Positions 1-10,686 of a stretch of 64,000 bases of DNA are shown piece after piece. The notes below the pieces were generated by a model that saw only the letters and a list, made by a program, of their open reading frames with translations, was not told the origin of the DNA and searched no databases. Position 1 is the first letter of the stretch; the number at the start of each line of letters is the position of its first letter. The DNA is from Trileptium ribeirensis (lineage: Eukaryota > Nematoda > Enoplea > Enoplida > Thoracostomopsidae), in assembly GCA_030248225.1 (NCBI GenBank), contig JASANE010029378.1:62001-126000 (forward strand), written 5' to 3'. Made by a program: the position numbers and the translations under genes.

Positions 1-862
1 AGTACTTCTTCCAAAGTGGCCCTTTTCAAGAGTTAACTTCAAATTTGCTACTCGAATGTGATCAAATACCTGCCGCAATCATGAAAGTAATTCGTCAGGT
101 GTAGATCCAATAACTAGTATATCATCTAGATACACCAAACAAATTTTCCAGTCCAAGCCTGCCAATACACTTTCCATGGGACATTGAAAAGTAGCCGGCG
201 TATTGCTGAGACCGAAAGGTAGTTTCTTGTATTCGTAGAGACCCTCATGAGAAATAAATGCTGTTTTATGTTTGCTACCTGGATCCATTGGGATCTGGTG
301 GTATGCGCTTCGTATGTCCAAAGTACAGAAATAGCTTTGTTCAATGATCCCATAACGTCATCCACTCTCTTCATTGCATAACTGTCACGTATCGTTACGG
401 CATTTAATTTGCGGTAGTCTACGCATAATCGCCATCTGCCATTCTTTTTCCGTACAAGAAATATTGGTGAAGCCCATGCACTATTCGACGGTTCAGTAAT
501 GTCATTCTTCAACATTTCTTGGATTTGCCTTGATACTTCATCGGCTAGTGCAAAAGCGGTGCTTTCGTGGAGTTGCCGAGATCATGGTCACCATCAGCAA
601 ATATGTCCCGGTATTTATTCAATAGTGTACGGAGTTTCTTAATTCCGTCATCCCCTAAAGAACAATCTTTGAAGTCAAGGTCTTTGAACTTTCCGAACAT
701 AGTCACGCTGGTCGTATTTGTTTCATCGACTTTAGTAACTGCCAGATATATCGAATGTTGTTGTTTGTCAATCTCTTGCACATGTAGAGTAGCCAACGGA
801 GTTTGTTTCGCTAATCTTTCGCCATTATATAGCTTTATTGGGCATGAGGTTGCATTCAGCAC
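1..862 (-). pseudogene. Ty3/gypsy-type reverse transcriptase, broken and cut by the window edge
   Basis: This is the protease-RT linker followed by the palm and fingers of a Ty3/gypsy reverse transcriptase, which copies element RNA into DNA. Visible motifs are the linker LLNKYRDIFADGDHDLG (about 640-590), FLVRKKNGRWRLCVDYRKLN (about 470-410), MDIRSAYHQIPMD with the first catalytic Asp (321-283) and YLDD (132-121). The reading frame changes near 545-575 and again near 320-340, and an in-frame TGA lies at 81-79. After that stop the same frame continues with RT-like sequence to base 1, so thumb, RNase H and integrase would lie outside the window. It is certainly an RT and dead as shown. The Ty3/gypsy assignment rests on the linker and the protease upstream. 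Confidence 0.9.
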
Positions 863-994
863 CCGAACTGGAATATTCTTGTGTCGTTGGCCAGAACGAT
901 CGTTGGTGCTATAATCAACCCACTGCGATCTCTGTCTTCGTTATGGCGCATATGACGTTCTAACAAACTGGGTTGGTTGTCGATCAGAGTGGTA

Positions 995-1552
995 TTACTC
1001 TGCTAGAATTGCTTCTGTTCTTGGAGGCACAAGTACGCTTTCAAGAAGTGTGACATACACCGATTCCAACTCGACATTTGAGTGACTATTAATTCTAAAT
1101 TTCTTTTTGCTCATTGCCAAAGTGCCTCGTTCATAGTCCAGCCGAATTTCATCCGCTTGTTGCAGAAGATCCCGGCCGATTATTACTTCGTATGGCAATG
1201 TTGGCGCTACAGCCAACAACCCTTCGAACGTTGAATCACAGAAGCGTACTACCGCTTTCACAGTGCCAGTAATTGTCATAACGTGACCATATGCGGATCT
1301 GTTACAACCGCATCTGTTAGTGACATCATAGGTTTCCTTGTCACGATCTAACTTATCTGTCGCTCCGGCTGATATAAGCGACATTTGTGCCCCGGTGTCC
1401 AGTAAGGCGTTGAAGGTGACACCATTTATTTCTATGGAAATGGTCCCATCATTATTTTCAGAACTTGGTAGACTAGCTAGGTTGTATGGCTGAAATTCTT
1501 GAGCATTGTCGTGAGTTGTGCGCTCCGACGCACTTATCACCTGACATGCCAA
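995..1552 (-). CDS. Retropepsin-like aspartic protease segment of the gypsy pol
   Basis: An open frame of 185 codons with the active-site motif LLDTGAQMSLI (Asp-Thr-Gly at about 1399-1391) and a flap/C-terminal region ending in VIIGRDLLQQADEIRLDY, the usual retropepsin layout of retroelement polyproteins. It would cleave Gag-Pol. It lies just upstream of the RT linker in element orientation, in a different frame, so the Pol polyprotein is no longer continuous. The first ATG is only the nearest one. The true product was probably part of a longer polyprotein. Confidence 0.8.
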   Translation of the reverse strand: MACQVISASERTTHDNAQEFQPYNLASLPSSENNDGTISIEINGVTFNALLDTGAQMSLISAGATDKLDRDKETYDVTNRCGCNRSAYGHVMTITGTVKAVVRFCDSTFEGLLAVAPTLPYEVIIGRDLLQQADEIRLDYERGTLAMSKKKFRINSHSNVELESVYVTLLESVLVPPRTEAILAE

Positions 1553-1559
1553 GACTATT

Positions 1560-3308
1560 CCAAATTTTACGTAGATGGTCGTATGACTGCCAAATGTCGT
1601 TCAACGACAAATGACTTTCCAACTCACTTACATGGTACATGACCACAGGATGAAAGAGCAACTTAGGTAAGTCCAACTTCGGCCTGGTGACAAACGATGA
1701 TAGATTCCCTGGATTTCGTATTGGCTCCAATAAACCTGAACGCAGGTAATGAAACGATCCTCGTGGTAACGTTATCGGAATTTGGTTGCGATAATTGCAG
1801 TCTATTTCTGTTGAACTTCGATAAATGATGTTGGTAGTTGGATCCAAGTATCCACGTCGTGTTACGTTGACAAGTTCGAGTTGTGTTGGTATGTAAGTCA
1901 TACATGTTTCATTCATGGCCAAAAATTTGAATGCTGTCGATTCAATCTCTTGACATGACTATATTTCCACAATTTCGCCACTAGTTGCAGCAAAGATGTT
2001 GTTGTGTTGCAGTAATGTTCTCATAGCGACCGTTGGGTTGGCCGTTATAAAAGCTCGCGTCGTTTCCGAAATAGAATCCATCAAGTTGCATGTGGTGACC
2101 ATGGCTTGTTGGAATGAATAAGCAATCAGTTGTCGTGTATGAAGCTCCAAAGCTTGTAAACTTGCTGCTTGGAGTCTCGATGCAACAATTGCAGCAGTGT
2201 CTGTAGGCTGTCTTTGCATGCGACTTGGATGTGGCAGATGATTCTTTACAATACCCATATTCACACGTATATCTTCCAGAGGAACGTGCGCCCTAAGGGT
2301 TCAATGAATAACAAGCGATGGAATTTCTTGATTACTCATCTGGATCTGATTTCCTTCACAATCGACAGCCGTTTTGCTGGCGTCAAACGTTAGGGCTAAT
2401 GTTCCTTCATCGGACACCCAGTGAACGTTTGTTAGCTTTCCGGCCATTTCGTTCCAGCGGACAATATTACACTGTTCCGTTTTGTTTGGTTTCCATAACA
2501 GATATTTTCCGTCTTGAATACTGCAACCACCAGCAAGATACGAACACTGTGAGATTAGTCCAGCTGTCGATTCAGGTTTGATTCGGCATGGCGTTTGTAT
2601 ACTTTAGCAAGCGATAGAAAACAATTCGTTACGGTGAAAGTATTCCATTTGCTGCAGTGAATACCGCCGCCAGGGTTAGACCCTTGTAGCTTGTTATTCG
2701 TTGTCCAAACATCCCCGATTTTAGTAAGGTTCCTCCCGATCACACTTTATGATCCTTCATCCGCTGGCATTCATCCTTGCGTACGGGTAACTGTTCTGTG
2801 CTCTCTTTTTTGAAATGCTCATCGCGAAGAAGTACGTATACGTCCGTACTTCACTTGTGATTTTATGACACAAGTATGCTTCGCTGACGTACTGTATAAT
2901 GTTTTGTTTGTACAGCCGCAAAACGACATCGACGGGTACTTCGGTATCGTTGAGCTTTGTAGTGCGACAGCTTACCGTTTGAGGAACCCGCCATGTTTGA
3001 CCATGCTGACCAATTTGACAAACCATTGGGTTTGGATAACTACGCTGAGGAAATACAGGATGAACCAGTAGCAAAACTAATACTACCATGCACAAAATTC
3101 TTGCAAGCGTAGCGTCAACACTGGTCCCTGTGCGCACAGGACTCCGTTTTGTACCTCTAAAGCTTTGTCTGAATGAACGTGAGCTTAACTTCTGAATCCT
3201 AAAATGTCCATTTGCACCACTGGTCGGACTACAACCGATAGAATGTCGTCTAACCGGTATTCCGTTTTCATGATCACAATTCTGCCTGACTGACGTCATC
3301 AACAACAT
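1560..3308 (-). pseudogene. Envelope-like glycoprotein, frameshifted
   Basis: Several minus-strand frames together look like a retroelement envelope glycoprotein. The first (3308-2757) holds a hydrophobic signal-peptide-like run ARILCMVVLVLLLVHPVFP at about 3101-3045, followed by a Cys-rich ectodomain (VCQIGQHGQTW, then a Tyr/Cys-rich stretch). A second (2743-2555) has Asn-, Trp- and Cys-bearing sequence. A frame without its own ATG (about 2570-2310) has the spacing Cys-Tyr-Gly-Cys-Gly-Leu-Trp-Cys typical of such ectodomains. A polar helical stretch (2264-1959) and a last segment with ETCMTYIPTQLELVN (1922-1560) follow. No C-terminal membrane anchor was found. The surprise is its place between gag and the protease. 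The family call is from pattern, not alignment. An unrelated secreted protein is possible. Confidence 0.45.
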
Positions 3309-3389
3309 GCAAGTGCTTCCCTAATACGATCTTTGATTTCAGAACTGGTCTTAGATACTTCGTTTTGAGACTGGTTATCACGTGCTGAT

Positions 3390-4950
3390 TTAGAATGAAC
3401 AGCGCGACGACCGCATCGTACACCGGTTTGGTTGCATAGTGCAAGTTTCGCCCTCGTCCCTGATATCTTGTTGTTGTTCTCTTTCCGCTCTAATCTCATC
3501 GGCCACCAGTTGCATGTTGTACTGCCGCCTAGTTAACGGCCTCGGTAACGGTTCTGGTCGATGTTGTTGTGATTCTAGAAGACTCCAGTAGTCGGGTAAA
3601 TTTTCGTCATATAGAAAACTCAACGCAAGAGCCTCGGCAATAGTACGGGATGTTATTTGTCCGCTCGGTAGGTTCTGAGCACGTTGGCACATTTGTAACG
3701 TTGCATACCCCCGAACGCGGTAAGAAAACGACTCGCCGAGGAGAAACATGGCCTCATCCGTTAGATAAGGGGCGCAAGGGATCAAGTAACCTTGCGGTTC
3801 ACGGAAGTGCTCGTCATTTTCGATAAAAAAGTGACGGATTGCTAATCGCTGGTTAGCACCCTCAATTCGTAACAGCATTTGATCGTTAAAGGCGTCACGG
3901 ATTGTATCCGATAAGTCACATCTTTGTGTCAGACCGGACCAATATACACAGTCCATGGTGTGTTCTACTGTCTGTAGCAATCCAGATACACGACTAATAC
4001 AAAGCCGTAGTAGTTGGGCGAACACATCAGGTGGCACACCACGGCCAGAAACATCCACTGTATTATTTGCGCCGACATGTATCACAACAGTCAACCTTTG
4101 ACCGGAAACATTGGCCACGCGCCTTAATGTATCGTCTAGCATTTGATCTACATTTTCAAACCGCAGCCCATGTTTCCATTTTATTAAAGCACCCGGACCG
4201 CAGTTCATACGTTGTAGTAGTTCATCTCTGACAAAAATATGCCGCATTGCGTGGTGTTGACGTTGTTGTCGTAACAGGCTGCTGTCGTGACCTGGCTCCG
4301 GCTGCCTGTCTGCCAGTTCCATCCGTATTTGAGCGACAACTAGCTCCCGTACTGCTTGGCCCGTCGTTTGCCTTAGGCGGGTAGTTATCGGCTGCCTTGC
4401 GAAGAGAGTGGTTGCCTTGATACCTTTGTTTCGATGTCGCTTTAGGAATATTTTTCGAGACTGTTTCAGTATTGTCTGGTTCACGGGGTTGTTTATGCAT
4501 GACTTGTAACTGCTTCGGAATATTGACGACCTCAACAGGTGAGCCTTGTTCGTCCTCATGTCGTGAAGTCTGCGCAACGTAAGCTGTCGATGTTGCCGTA
4601 TCACGTCGGCCAGACGCGTCGTTATCTTTAATTATTTCCAACGTTTCTGATGTTATAAATTTTGTGGTTATTTTGGGAAGGTCGTTACAGTTATTTACAT
4701 CTTTATTTCCAACTAGTTCATTTCTAACGCTTCCTTGACGACTACAGTTGTTATGCGAAGCAGACACAACAGGTGCCGCTATGCTCGCGCGCGAGCAATC
4801 AACCGGAACAGTGTTTCCTGACGAAACTTCACTGATTAACGTCGTGCTTTCCTTTGGAGTAATTGTCGAGGTATCTGGTACCCTACGATGCCATGACGAC
4901 TCTATAGGGCTTCTGACAAAAGTGCCGATAAATGGTTCAAGGCATAACAA
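3390..4950 (-). pseudogene. SGNH/GDSL-hydrolase-like ORF inside the retroelement
   Basis: A 404-codon frame (4604-3390) preceded by an overlapping Ser/Thr-rich frame (4950-4222). The switch of coding character near 4250-4350 suggests one ancestral protein with a frameshift. The body resembles SGNH hydrolases: LTVVIHVGANN (block III, usually GxND), a following FAQLLRLCISRV helix, VYWSGLTQR, and APYLTDEAMFLLGE, which aligns with the D-x-x-H-L-T block but has Tyr where the catalytic His is expected. No clear GDS block is seen. Such esterase-like domains are known in some retrotransposon first ORFs. It sits between gag and the env-like frame, so it may be a gag-associated accessory protein. The fold call is moderate and activity is doubtful. 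Confidence 0.45.
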
Positions 4951-5087
4951 ACGTTGTTGCTCGGTACACTGTTCACCGGTGTAGCTGGACGACTGGTTAT
5001 TTCCAGCGTGAGGCGCAGACGCATGTATAACATTAGTGCTTGCAACCGCCGTTGCATTAGGTCTTCGGTATCCGTGTTGTAACGTGC

Positions 5088-6349
5088 CTAACCGGCTCGC
5101 ACCATTAGCTCTGAGTAGTTGCTGGCGTGCTCGACAGTCTTATGTTCGATGCCCAGTAATGCGGTGAAATTGGCAGTAGCTCCTACTGTGTAAATCTTTG
5201 TTACAGTGCAATGCGGTATGACCCGCATGACCACAAATTTGTCAAATAGGCCTTTTTGACAACGTATATTGTTGTCATGGATACATGTAACCGGTTGCGC
5301 CAACTTTACGTACTGTTGGATTCATTTGGTGAGAAGGCCGTGCGGACTGATTGCTTGCCGCACGTGTAAGTGTGTTAACTGAATTTTGCCTCGTTGCCAG
5401 CTCCAAACTGTCTAGCCGATTGACAATGGTCTGTGCCCAATAAGGTGTGTCGTTTGTTAGACTTGACAGTGAAGTAACATCTTGGTCACGGCGAACAATA
5501 CTGTTGATATGCGCTTTGCCAGGCGACGCAGATTCAACAATTCCGGTTGCAGTATTGAGTTTTGTTTCAATCCGCTCAGCAGCTAAAATCGTCTCAGCCA
5601 TCGATTTAGGGCCCATAACCTTTACTTCTTCGCGGATTTGAGGTCTAGGCCAGCAAAAAATTTATTGCGGAGGTTGGTCTGTTTTTCCGCTTCTACAGTC
5701 ATATAACTTAAAGCGGATTGTGCCAGTTCCGTTAGTGACCTGGCGTAGCAGCCGACGGTTTCAGTGTATCCTTGGGTGCGAATGTCGTATTTGTCACTAA
5801 GATATGTACGACGATCCTCGGTCATTAAGGTCGCGTCGAGACTAATCTTGCTTAGTAGTCTGATCGAGTCCGTTGTACACGAATTTAGCATGGCCAGCCA
5901 GGTGCACTCATAATAAGAATGGTTTATTCTGATCCGGCCATGCGTTCGCGGCGTATTTAACTTCAAAATCGTTCGACCGCCAGCTTCCAAAATCATCTCC
6001 CTTTTCACCACTAAAAGGTGTAATCGGGATGTTCGGACCTCTGTCTGCCATATCTTTTTTAAAACACTTGCTCTTGTTTGATAAGAGATTTACTTTGTTC
6101 AAGCGTTGCTTTGCAAAATTCCTCCAGTTTGTGAAGTCCAAGCAGTGTTCGTTTAGTCGTTGTATCGATGCTGTCAAGTGCTGCTACTACATTTCCACCC
6201 GGTGAACTATCAGCGGTGCTTCCAGCTGATACCGTCCGATATAATTTAAGGGCCTGAATTGATTTTTCTAGGGCGACGAAGGCGGGATGTTCAGCACCGA
6301 TCTGTGCGTTCGTAAGTCGTGTAAGTGCGACCGAATGTTCGTCAAGCAC
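5088..6349 (-). pseudogene. Gag-like region of the gypsy element, three frames
   Basis: Successive overlapping minus-strand frames (6349-6059, 6177-5908, 6011-5622, 5616-5275, 5303-5088) have the composition of a gag protein, which packages element RNA. The first is helical and polar. The second carries ITPFSGEKGDDFGSW, a common opening of Ty3/gypsy capsid regions. The third has SYMTVEAEKQTNLRNKFFAGL, typical of the capsid C-terminal part. Cys and His residues near 5260-5200 may be the remains of a zinc knuckle. At least three frameshifts separate these pieces. The region follows the primer-binding site and LTR, as expected for gag. Confidence 0.65.
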
Positions 6350-6552
6350 CTGAGTAAGGTTATCTAAACGTGTTTTTACCGAAACCTGGAACGCAGCTAG
6401 TTGTGTATCTACAGACGTTAACGTCCGTTGGTGGCTTCGATTCTCACGAGCTGTGCTATCAGAGCCACGACGTTGATTCAGTTTTTTATGTTTATCCCAG
6501 CCGGGGTACCGGCCGTTATCGAGAACTATTTAATATCGAGCTACCGAAATAG

Positions 6553-6572
6553 AATCCCTCCGTTGCCACCAC
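6553..6572 (-). promoter_or_regulatory. Candidate primer-binding site
   Basis: On the minus strand, directly after the terminal CA of the LTR, the sequence runs TGGTGGCAACGGAGGGA. It starts with TGG, the complement of a tRNA 3' CCA end. Position and sequence suit priming of minus-strand DNA synthesis. The tRNA was not identified. Confidence 0.6.
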
Positions 6573-6573
6573 T

Positions 6574-7221
6574 TGTAACGTTGCGGGTGGCTAAGGCTCT
6601 GAATTAATTCAATGCGCTCGACCACGGTGTGCCCGTCTAAGCCAGACGCTACCAGGTGGCGCACGGAAACACCGTGCCGAATGAATACTTAACACAGGTG
6701 TCATCTTAACACTGTCAACCGTCTAAACCAGCCGACGTGCCGATGCAAACTAATACGCTGGATAATGGCTAAAATAAGTTGCGGCAATATTTATTGAAAC
6801 ACCACAGAACTGTAACTCACGGCAGCAAGAATACGAATGAACAACAATTGCAACTTAAGACACACTTATAACCCCTAGAATAAAATGTCATGATTTGACT
6901 TGCATCATAAGATTTTTTTCCTTGACTTCAAGCTAGTGAACCTTAATGTTTTTTATTATACGAGCAGAATCACCGACTAACCACATATATATATTTTAAA
7001 TGTCAAATAAATTGTTAATATTAACAGCATAACTGGTTCTAGACGGCTTGCTCACCCCTTCGGGCTGGCTTGTCAGCCACACGCTACACACTGTTGCGTT
7101 GGAAAATGCTGAGGACGATCACAATAGTTGGAACAAAACCTAAAAGAACAGGAACAGCATTGACTATATCAAAAGCAACAACACGTAGAGCAACATAATC
7201 TGCCGGCGTTCCAACGGTGCA
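6574..7221 (-). repeat. 5' LTR of the gypsy element
   Basis: The segment reads TGCACCGTTGG at its minus-strand 5' end and GCAACGTTACA at its 3' end, an imperfect inverted terminal pair with the canonical TG/CA. The primer-binding site follows at once. The segment holds an AT run (6983-6996) that could serve as a TATA element. The partner LTR would lie left of position 1, so the outer boundary at 7221 cannot be confirmed by comparison. Confidence 0.5.
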
Positions 7222-7724
7222 TCGCAAATAGGGCTCGCAAATTTGAGGTTAGGTACGATCCTGAATTACGTAGGGCCCAAATAGGGGTCGGAAATTTTTT
7301 CCAATATTTAGTTTATTTGAAAACGGACTTCCTTCCGTATCCGTAAAAACGGCTTGAAACCAAATTTGTGACAGGCGCTGCATTTTTATAAAATTTTACT
7401 TTAGAGTTAGGTATTATCAAATTTCCTCAATGCACCACACTCAATCAAAATCAAATTATATATTGAGTGCAGAGCATCAAGAACGGTTGGTCAATTATGG
7501 TTATTAGGGTGGTCCGAATATGGGTTTTTCGATACGGTGAATGCGGTGAGTTGGTTATCAGAATGTAGTGTAACGGAGTGGAGATTGTGTGTTGCAGGGG
7601 TGAAAACTTTTAAATTCCGTCTCTGTGCGTGTTACCGGCCATAAGTCGGGAACGAGTAAACCGGTTTTCATGATCTTGGGTTCATTCGAACCGGCATAGT
7701 CGATTTACCGTGTACTTCCCCAAG
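7222..7724. other. No gene seen
   Basis: AT-rich sequence between the LTR and a dispersed repeat. A short match to repeat family R2 lies at about 7505-7555 (GGGTTTTTCGATACGGTGAATG). Nothing else is recognisable. Confidence 0.5.
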
Positions 7725-8345
7725 CGTTTTATGATTTGGGGTCTGGTTCCGGGGTAAGGGATCAAAATGTGGTTTTTACCCCATTTTAGTACCCTTCACG
7801 GATGCAAGGTTATTTTATCCTAACTGTCGAATTGTGTTCCCTGGTTGGTTTTATTTCATAGAAAAATGACAAAAGCCGATACGTCGTTTTTCGATTAAGG
7901 CTTCGGTTCTGGAGGTATGGGGTTTGAGGTATTGCACCCCGTGGGTCCTCTACCCAAAATTAGAAAATTTGTTCTGATGTCCTGGGCGGCTGAAAAGGAT
8001 CACTTGGGGGTTTTCGGACATGGGAAACTCATTGCCGGTGTTGGTTTTACTCTGCGACCCATGGTTCCGTTGGTACGGGGTATGGCGCCCCATGGTTTAT
8101 CGGCAATAATTTTACTAATTTCATTGTGACGTCCTGGGAGGCTGATAGCCTGCACTTGGGTGGTTTTCGGGCATGGGAAACTAATTGCCGATGTTAGTTT
8201 TGTTCTAACTTGTGCGGTATTGTGTGATATCCACATATAGCATATCGACGTATGCTATCGAGAGCTGATTGGCTGTGCACGTAGAAGGCGTTGGTGTACT
8301 TTTGCTTCACTACGTTCTGCAATCTCGATAGAATTACTTGTCTAC
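7725..8345 (+). repeat. Dispersed repeat R1, solo copy
   Basis: It is clearly similar to the subterminal part of the palindromic element (47400-48120 and, inverted, 52310-52690) and to 63125-63660. Shared landmarks are TTTCGATTAAGGCTTCGG, GGGTTTTCGG and the terminal palindrome-like TATAGCATATCGACGTATGC followed by GAGAGCTGATTGG and CTGCAATCTCGATAG. It is probably a fragment of the tyrosine-recombinase element family. Confidence 0.75.
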
Positions 8346-8379
8346 AGGGCAACACGGATATTTCATGCTTTTCTGATGT

Positions 8380-8590
8380 TTTCAGTGGGCTTAGGAATGA
8401 TGATCCCGATTTCCGAATAATAGTATGGCTTCATTTGTTTCGTTACGTATTACGTGTGCGGCATTAAGCATGGTCTACATATAAGTTTTTCGATACACTG
8501 AATACTATGGTTTGGAAGGTTTAAAGACCAACCCGAATATTTCATGCGTATTCAGTGCTTTCACATAAGACCACGTTCGGTCTGTTTCAC
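8380..8590 (+). repeat. Dispersed repeat R2, fragment
   Basis: It shares CCCGATTTCC, the TTTTTCGATACACTGAATAC segment and TTTCAGTGGGCTTAGG-like pieces with the longer R2 copies at 23195-23965 and 58030-59260 (inverted). It is non-coding. Confidence 0.5.
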
Positions 8591-10498
8591 CGCTTGCGAG
8601 ATGCTAGACCGAATTTTCAAAGCCATGTAATATATAGCATAATAGCCTCAATTTGATTGGTTTTTGACAAATTGGCTGAAGTGTTCGTATACCAGTCACA
8701 AGATAGTGTTTTAAAATTTTTCGTCAATTCACTGGTTTGAAATGATTCAACATAAGGTTTCGAAATAAAATACTAGCATATTGAAGCTGCAATTCCCAAA
8801 GTACCTGGGGGACCCCAGATGGGACTGGGAGAACATGGAGGCGAGATATTCGGTTTCCTCATATCGCACGGGGTCTCCAGCTCAGTTCGGGGACTAAAAA
8901 GTACGAAAATTATATAAATCGTTGATTCACAGTAATACAATAATATTGCACATTATATAGCTGAACCCTAGAGATTGACGGCTATTATAGTGTTTTTAGC
9001 TCCACATGGCAAATAAATTAATTTTTTGCCTCGCAGAGAATAATTGGCCTACTATTAGTCGTATAGAAAAATACATGGGGGCTGAACTGAGGGGAAGCCC
9101 ACAGATGCCAATGGGGGCTGAACTCGGGCACCTAGGGGAGGATGAAATAGCTGGATTCCCCTCCGTGGGAAAGCCATTGAACGCTATTATGAGCAATTTT
9201 ATAGCTATTATAACTGTTGCTAAAAATTTTAAAAGCCACGCGTACTGTTTCCCATGGTACTAAACAATCTTAACTGTTTGTTATGACCCGAGGACACCTG
9301 ATCAGTTTCTGTTGTTATATTACTAGGGACTTGTCGTGGCCAAGTTTTTAATTCTGAGCGTATCAGTATGTACAATTTAAGTTGTTTGCTTCGAGCGATA
9401 ACTTTATCCAATATATACTGGCTCCTGCAAATAGGAGAAGTGCCCCGGGTATATCGACCTCCTCCAGGTTTCTCCAGTACAGGCCTCACGTGTCCCCAAA
9501 TGCACTCCTTTGAGGCGAAAACTTAGCGAATTTTTGCTAATGGGCTAAAATATGCCAATTTTCCATATACTTTAACTAAAAATAATCAATTTTTTCCATC
9601 GGAGATGAAAATCTTTAAAGTCTCCCTTTTTAGATATGCACATTTCCAATAAGTTTTTAAATTACACATATTTGACGTTAAATGACAGTTACAGTACTCG
9701 TTGCTCAGCCTATTCAACTGACGGAGGGGAATCACTCAGGGTATTATCAGTTCCGCCAGTTCCGAACTGGGGGACTCCCCAGGATATAATTTTGTTAGTT
9801 TCGAGAAGCCAGGTAAATATGGCTCATAACATACGCATGTATGTTCGGCACCAAAAAGTTTTTGTGTAGGTATACAAGAAACCGTTGTAGCAATTCATTC
9901 TAAACAGCTATAATGTGTTTCGTTCGCTATACAAAAAGGTCCCCGTATACATAGATCTTTGTTTTGTACAATGAGTCAATAATCGTTCATGTAACTCCAT
10001 AGGCTATGGCGATACGGTGTTTTTATTTTGTCTTGAAAATTATATCAGGTATTTTTATTAGGTCTTGAAAAACTCTATTGTACATTAAAGTTAAGGCTCA
10101 ATGGAAAGATAATCTCGAGGAAAAGCTTTACCTACTGCCGTGTAGAGCAGCACTAGCTCTGCAAATTGACACGATTCGGCTGAAATTTCTACATTTCACG
10201 AGTTTCAACCAATGACCGGCTTTGCCAGACCTCTTTTTAATCCTACACAGCACCGTCTAGCCCGCTGTTACATTGGGAAGGAATCAATTGCTAGTTTTCA
10301 ATTCTTAAATGGCACAGCCATAAATTTTTAGCTTGTGATTGACATATCGCTGGGATGATCAGTCGTTGTATAATTTGTATTACGGATGCGTCAAAAAATC
10401 ACACGAACTGGCAGACCCAAATTTTTACTACATGAAAGGCAAGAATTCTGAGTTAACACTCTGTATTTAATTGAATTGTGCAATCATTTTTCTTTCAG
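8591..10498. other. Probable Aquarius intron, no exon recognised
   Basis: Two short GC-rich patches (8795-8900 and 9080-9180, the second with a tandem GGGGGCTGAACT) stand out in AT-rich sequence. No upstream Aquarius helicase motifs (Walker A, DEAA-type) were found on the plus strand here. Those exons must lie outside the window or be lost. Confidence 0.4.
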
Positions 10499-10686
10499 GA
10501 CCCTCTTGACGGTCATAACCGTTTGAAGCGCTGGATTATGATCGGCGATCACCACCAATTGCCTCCTGTAATTAAGAATTTAGCATTCCAAAAATTTTCA
10601 AATATGGAACAATCGTTATTTGCTCGCTTTGTACGCCTCGGTGTGAAAACCGTGCAGCTGGACGCCCAAGGTCGCTGTCGGTCGAG
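10499..10686 (+). CDS. AQR: AQR exon a
   Basis: The acceptor is TTTTTCTTTCAG and the donor is AG|GTGAGT. It encodes [20 protein letters not shown] and onwards through motif III, ending with two bases of a split Ser codon. The 3' part of this exon, from 10622, is repeated twice more in the following intron. Confidence 0.95.

Noticed and set aside
567..914. Plus-strand 115-codon ORF
   Set aside because: It is antisense to the gypsy protease-RT linker and has no features of its own.
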